DNA of 7,628 bases. It comes from Myxococcales bacterium (GTDB lineage Bacteria > Myxococcota > Polyangia > Polyangiales > Polyangiaceae). This document shows positions 5,472-7,628 of the stretch, piece after piece. Position 1 is the stretch's first letter. The number at the start of each line of letters is the position of its first letter. The stretch is from NCBI GenBank assembly GCA_020430865.1, contig JAGQIY010000080.1:1-7628 (forward strand). The letters run 5' to 3'. The position numbers were made by a program, and so were the translations under genes. The notes under the pieces are model-generated. The model was not told where the DNA came from. It made no database searches and saw only the letters and a list, made by a program, of their open reading frames with translations.

Positions 5472-6995
5472 GTGAAGAAGACGCTAGCTACTTGGGTTTC
5501 GCGGGGAAAGAAGAAAATTGCAGCTCGGCTTCGCGCGCTTCACGGTGGTGCTCGGCCCCGCCTCGAGCGGCCTGAGTTCGCCACAGATCGGCCGCGCTAC
5601 GAAGCGAGCCAACGCGTCGAGGCGATCCCCTGCGGCGGCATCGGTGTCATCCATCAGCTCGCGCACGCGGTCGGTTTGCCGCACGCCATCGATCGCGAGT
5701 TGAAGATCCTGTATCGCCACCGGCCTTACCGCGAGTCCGACCACGTTCTCAACATCGCGTACAACCTGCTCTGCGGTGGCCAGGTGCTGGATGACATCGA
5801 GCTGCGGCGCAACGACGTGGCTTTCCTGCGCGCACTCGGGGCGCGGGCCATCCCGGATCCCACAACCGCGGGCGACTTCTGCCGTCGGTTCGCCGAGATA
5901 GACATCCAGCAACTCATGGACATCTTCAACCATATCCGCGTGGCAGTGTGGAAGCGCGCGCAGCTGCATCGAGAGGGGCCAGCTCGGATCGACGTTGACG
6001 GGACCATCCTGAGCACGACGGGGGTGTGCAAGGAGGGGATGGACGTCTCCTACAAAGGTGTCTGGGGATACCATCCGCTACTCGTCTCGCTCGCCAACAC
6101 GCAGGAGCCGCTGTTCATCGTCAACCGACCTGGCAACCGACCCTCACACGATGGCGCGGCGGCATACCTGGATCGCGCCATCGATCTGGTACGTGAAGCG
6201 GGCTTCAGCGACGTGCTCTTGCGAGGCGACACCGACTTCACGCAAACCGCGCACCTCGATCGCTGGCACGAAGACGGCGTCCGTTTCGTCTTTGGCTACG
6301 ATGCCAACCCGCAGTTCGTCGAACGAGCAGAAAACATAGAGCTTTGCGACTACGCGGACCTCGCACGAAAGGCGGACCAAGCATTTATCCGCAAGGCATC
6401 TCGCGCGAAGCAGCCACGAGTGAAGCAAGGGATCGTCAGAGAGCGCGGGTACCTCAACAAGCGCCTCGAGGCAGAAGACACCGCGGAGTTTCTGCACAAG
6501 CCCGCGAAGGCGAAGCGTGAGTACCGCGTCGTCGTGCTGCGCAAGATGATCACCGAGGAGCGCGGGCAGCTCTCGCTTAGCACGGACTTCAAGTACTTCT
6601 TCTACGTCACCAACGACCTGGAGATGACTCAGGCCGAAGTCGTCGCGGAGTCAAACTTGCGTTGCCAGCAGGAAAACATCATCAGCCAGCTCAAGACGGG
6701 CGTACGCGCGCTCCACGCACCGCTCAACACCCTCAACGCAAACTGGGCGTACATGGTGATCGCTTCCCTGGCTTGGTCGCTGAAAGCCTGGTTCGGATTG
6801 CTCCAGCCCTCGCGATCGTCGAAGAAGGCCCCACCCGCAAGACAACGGATCCTCACGATGGCGTTCCGCTCGTTCGTCAACCGCCTGATCTTGATCCCGG
6901 CGCAGATCTTGGTTCACGGACGCTCCCGGGTTTTTCGCCTGCTCGGCTGGCGCCCGGATGTCGCCGTACTGCTTCAACTCCAAGACAGCTTGTGA
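5472..6995 (+). CDS. IS1380-family DDE transposase
   Basis: The protein has 507 residues from the GTG at 5472. The frame is open to a GTG at 5421, but that start lies inside a hairpin and adds a Pro/Leu-rich stretch unlike a transposase N-terminus, whereas [20 protein letters not shown] after 5472 is basic as expected. Candidate catalytic residues are Asp174 or Asp176 in RIDVDGTIL, Asp253 in LLRGDTDFT and Glu401 in [13 protein letters not shown], the DDE triad with the long insertion between the second Asp and Glu that IS1380 transposases have. Other family-like pieces are [18 protein letters not shown] and [14 protein letters not shown] in the N-terminal half. The frame is intact, so the enzyme may be active. 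No good ribosome-binding site precedes either start, which would keep expression low. It would catalyse cut-and-paste movement of its own element. Confidence 0.85.
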   Translation: MKKTLATWVSRGKKKIAARLRALHGGARPRLERPEFATDRPRYEASQRVEAIPCGGIGVIHQLAHAVGLPHAIDRELKILYRHRPYRESDHVLNIAYNLLCGGQVLDDIELRRNDVAFLRALGARAIPDPTTAGDFCRRFAEIDIQQLMDIFNHIRVAVWKRAQLHREGPARIDVDGTILSTTGVCKEGMDVSYKGVWGYHPLLVSLANTQEPLFIVNRPGNRPSHDGAAAYLDRAIDLVREAGFSDVLLRGDTDFTQTAHLDRWHEDGVRFVFGYDANPQFVERAENIELCDYADLARKADQAFIRKASRAKQPRVKQGIVRERGYLNKRLEAEDTAEFLHKPAKAKREYRVVVLRKMITEERGQLSLSTDFKYFFYVTNDLEMTQAEVVAESNLRCQQENIISQLKTGVRALHAPLNTLNANWAYMVIASLAWSLKAWFGLLQPSRSSKKAPPARQRILTMAFRSFVNRLILIPAQILVHGRSRVFRLLGWRPDVAVLLQLQDSL

Positions 6996-7001
6996 CCGAA
7001 C

Positions 7002-7041
7002 TCCAAGGCTGACGCGATGGTGCCCAGCCTTGGATCCTTTT
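7002..7041 (+). terminator. Intrinsic terminator after the transposase
   Basis: TCCAAGGCTG (7002-7011) and CAGCCTTGGA (7025-7034) form a perfect 10-bp stem with a 13-base loop, followed at once by TCCTTTTGG. It lies 6 bases after the transposase stop. The stem is good and the T-run modest. It would end transposase transcription. Confidence 0.55.
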
Positions 7042-7072
7042 GGCCCCCAACACTACAACCATACGGAAACAA

Positions 7073-7204
7073 ATGAGCCTCCACAAACCAAACCATCAGC
7101 GGCCCGTCAGGCCGCGGCGCAGAGCTGCGCCCATCGCACGCCGGCTCGAACCGAGCTCCGACGAGCCCACCTTCGCGTCACGCAAGCGCTTGATTCGGGA
7201 CTAG
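7073..7204 (+). CDS. Doubtful Arg-rich small ORF
   Basis: An ATG at 7073 opens 43 residues, highly basic (RPVRPRRRAAPIARRLEPSS), ending at TAG 7202-7204. There is no clear ribosome-binding site and no recognised family, and basic Arg/Pro-rich translations are common in GC-rich non-coding DNA. It spans most of the 6996-7262 stretch, which otherwise holds only inverted repeats. I consider it more likely spurious than real. Confidence 0.12.
   Translation: MSLHKPNHQRPVRPRRRAAPIARRLEPSSDEPTFASRKRLIRD
7116..7131. repeat. Inverted repeat in the gap downstream of the insertion sequence
   Basis: GGCGCAG-AG-CTGCGCC is a perfect 7-bp inverted repeat with a 2-base centre. No T-run follows on either strand. 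It lies between the transposase and the convergent minus-strand gene and may help stop transcription, or may be chance in GC-rich DNA. Confidence 0.35.
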
Positions 7205-7262
7205 AGCAACGGGTTGGGCGTCTTACAAAGGAGCTTCACATTCAGCGCGGGGCTAGTCCGTT

Positions 7263-7628
7263 CTATATCGCTTCGACAATCCCAGCGCTCTTCGCCAGCC
7301 ACTGCTTCCGCGAGGCGAAGTCGGGCATCGCTCGTTCGAGCCGTTTCCAGAACTCGGGTGTGTGGTGCGGCTCTCGAAGATGCACCAGTTCCTGGACCAC
7401 GATGTACTCGACGATCCGCGGCGGCAGCAGGATCGACTTCCAGTGGAAGTAGAGCTTGTTGCCTCGACCACATGAGCCCCAACGGTAGCCGAGGTCCTGC
7501 ACAGCTACAGCTGAGGGCGTCACGCCCAACCGTGGCGCGTGTTGGTTCACCCGCTCTGATAGCCAGGGCTTGGCGTGGTCTGTGTACCAGCGCACGAAGT
7601 GCTCACGCCCACTGGCCGCAAGGTCGCT
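7263..7628 (-). CDS. YgjP/DUF45 (M48-like) metallopeptidase-type protein, C-terminal part, variant zinc motif
   Basis: The frame is open from the window edge to TAG at 7265-7263, giving the last 121 residues. Hallmarks of the YgjP/DUF45 family are present in order: GYRWGSCGRGNKLYFHWK (family form RWGSC...LNW), LLPPRIVEYIVVQELVHL, then EPHHTPEFWKRLERAMPDF and KQWL. In the family the middle motif is HELxH, with two zinc-binding His and a catalytic Glu. Here the first His is Gln (QELVH, codon at 7394-7392), while the Glu, the second His and the downstream HH-x-P-x-FW histidines remain. Zinc binding may therefore be weakened or lost. A GTG at 7595 is an internal candidate start, but the open frame and residues ahead of it (REHFVRWY) suggest the gene begins outside the window. 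Relatives often sit beside type I restriction genes, but nothing here shows that. Confidence 0.8.
   Translation of the reverse strand, partial: SDLAASGREHFVRWYTDHAKPWLSERVNQHAPRLGVTPSAVAVQDLGYRWGSCGRGNKLYFHWKSILLPPRIVEYIVVQELVHLREPHHTPEFWKRLERAMPDFASRKQWLAKSAGIVEAI

Larger units (their letters stand above)
5403..7074 (+). mobile_element. IS1380-family-like insertion sequence (ends approximate)
   Basis: A single transposase gene fills this segment of about 1.65 kb, the usual size for IS1380-type elements. Imperfect inverted similarity exists between the flanks: GTGTTGTTGGGG (5421-5432) against the complement of CCCCAACACTAC (7045-7056), 10 of 12 matching, and, further out at the same register, ATTTGT (5403-5408) against ACAAAT (7069-7074). 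The bases between match poorly, and no flanking target duplication was found, so the boundaries may be off by tens of bases. The element sits between the Cys-rich lipoprotein gene and a minus-strand gene and does not obviously break either. Confidence 0.55.

Noticed and set aside
6958..7452. A long + strand open frame running from the transposase end across the minus-strand gene
   Set aside because: Its composition is irregular (Cys, Trp, His, Arg) and it runs antisense to a well-supported YgjP/DUF45 gene.

Overview
The window reads as high-GC bacterial DNA carrying the end of a phage or prophage late region, then two lipoprotein genes, an insertion sequence, and the edge of a convergent metallopeptidase-like gene. 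The Cys-rich lipoprotein with repeated 'CxxxxDC' spacings and the large lipid-anchored metallopeptidase are of a kind common in Myxococcota (myxobacteria-like) genomes. That is a guess at the host from protein style, not a demonstrated placement. No rRNA, tRNA or CRISPR array is visible.

Region 1 (1-2827, + strand) is tightly packed and phage-like. It holds the Lys-rich C-terminus of an upstream gene, a confusing 130-base stretch open in several frames with an 18-bp direct repeat and eight GATC sites, and a Gly/Thr/Ser-rich fibre-like structural protein. A lysis cassette follows: a Cys/His amidase-type endolysin with a C-terminal peptidoglycan-binding domain, a short -1-frame reading frame continuing from the lysin stop, and two successive small proteins that each have a coiled-coil part followed by a hydrophobic C-terminal segment (XhlA/holin-like). 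The genes overlap or almost touch. Together they would supply the cell-wall cutter and the membrane partners that release or activate it.

Region 2 (2828-5342, + strand) begins with a 140-bp gap holding a perfect 16-bp palindrome and a promoter-like pair placed so that transcription could begin at the ATG (possible leaderless mRNA). Two lipoprotein genes overlap by 25 bp. The first is a 604-residue zinc metallopeptidase-like protein with HELGH and a downstream NEGFA motif. The second is a 194-residue Cys-rich protein. They probably form a two-gene operon and may be host genes next to the prophage or cargo carried by it.

Region 3 (about 5400-7075) is an IS1380-family-like insertion sequence. 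One DDE transposase is bracketed by two GC-rich hairpins that look like transcription terminators. Its exact ends could not be fixed: the inverted repeats are imperfect and no target duplication was found.

Region 4 (7076-7628) is a mostly non-coding stretch with one doubtful 43-residue ORF, then the minus-strand C-terminal part of a YgjP/DUF45 (M48-like) protein in which the first histidine of the zinc-binding HExxH motif is replaced by glutamine.
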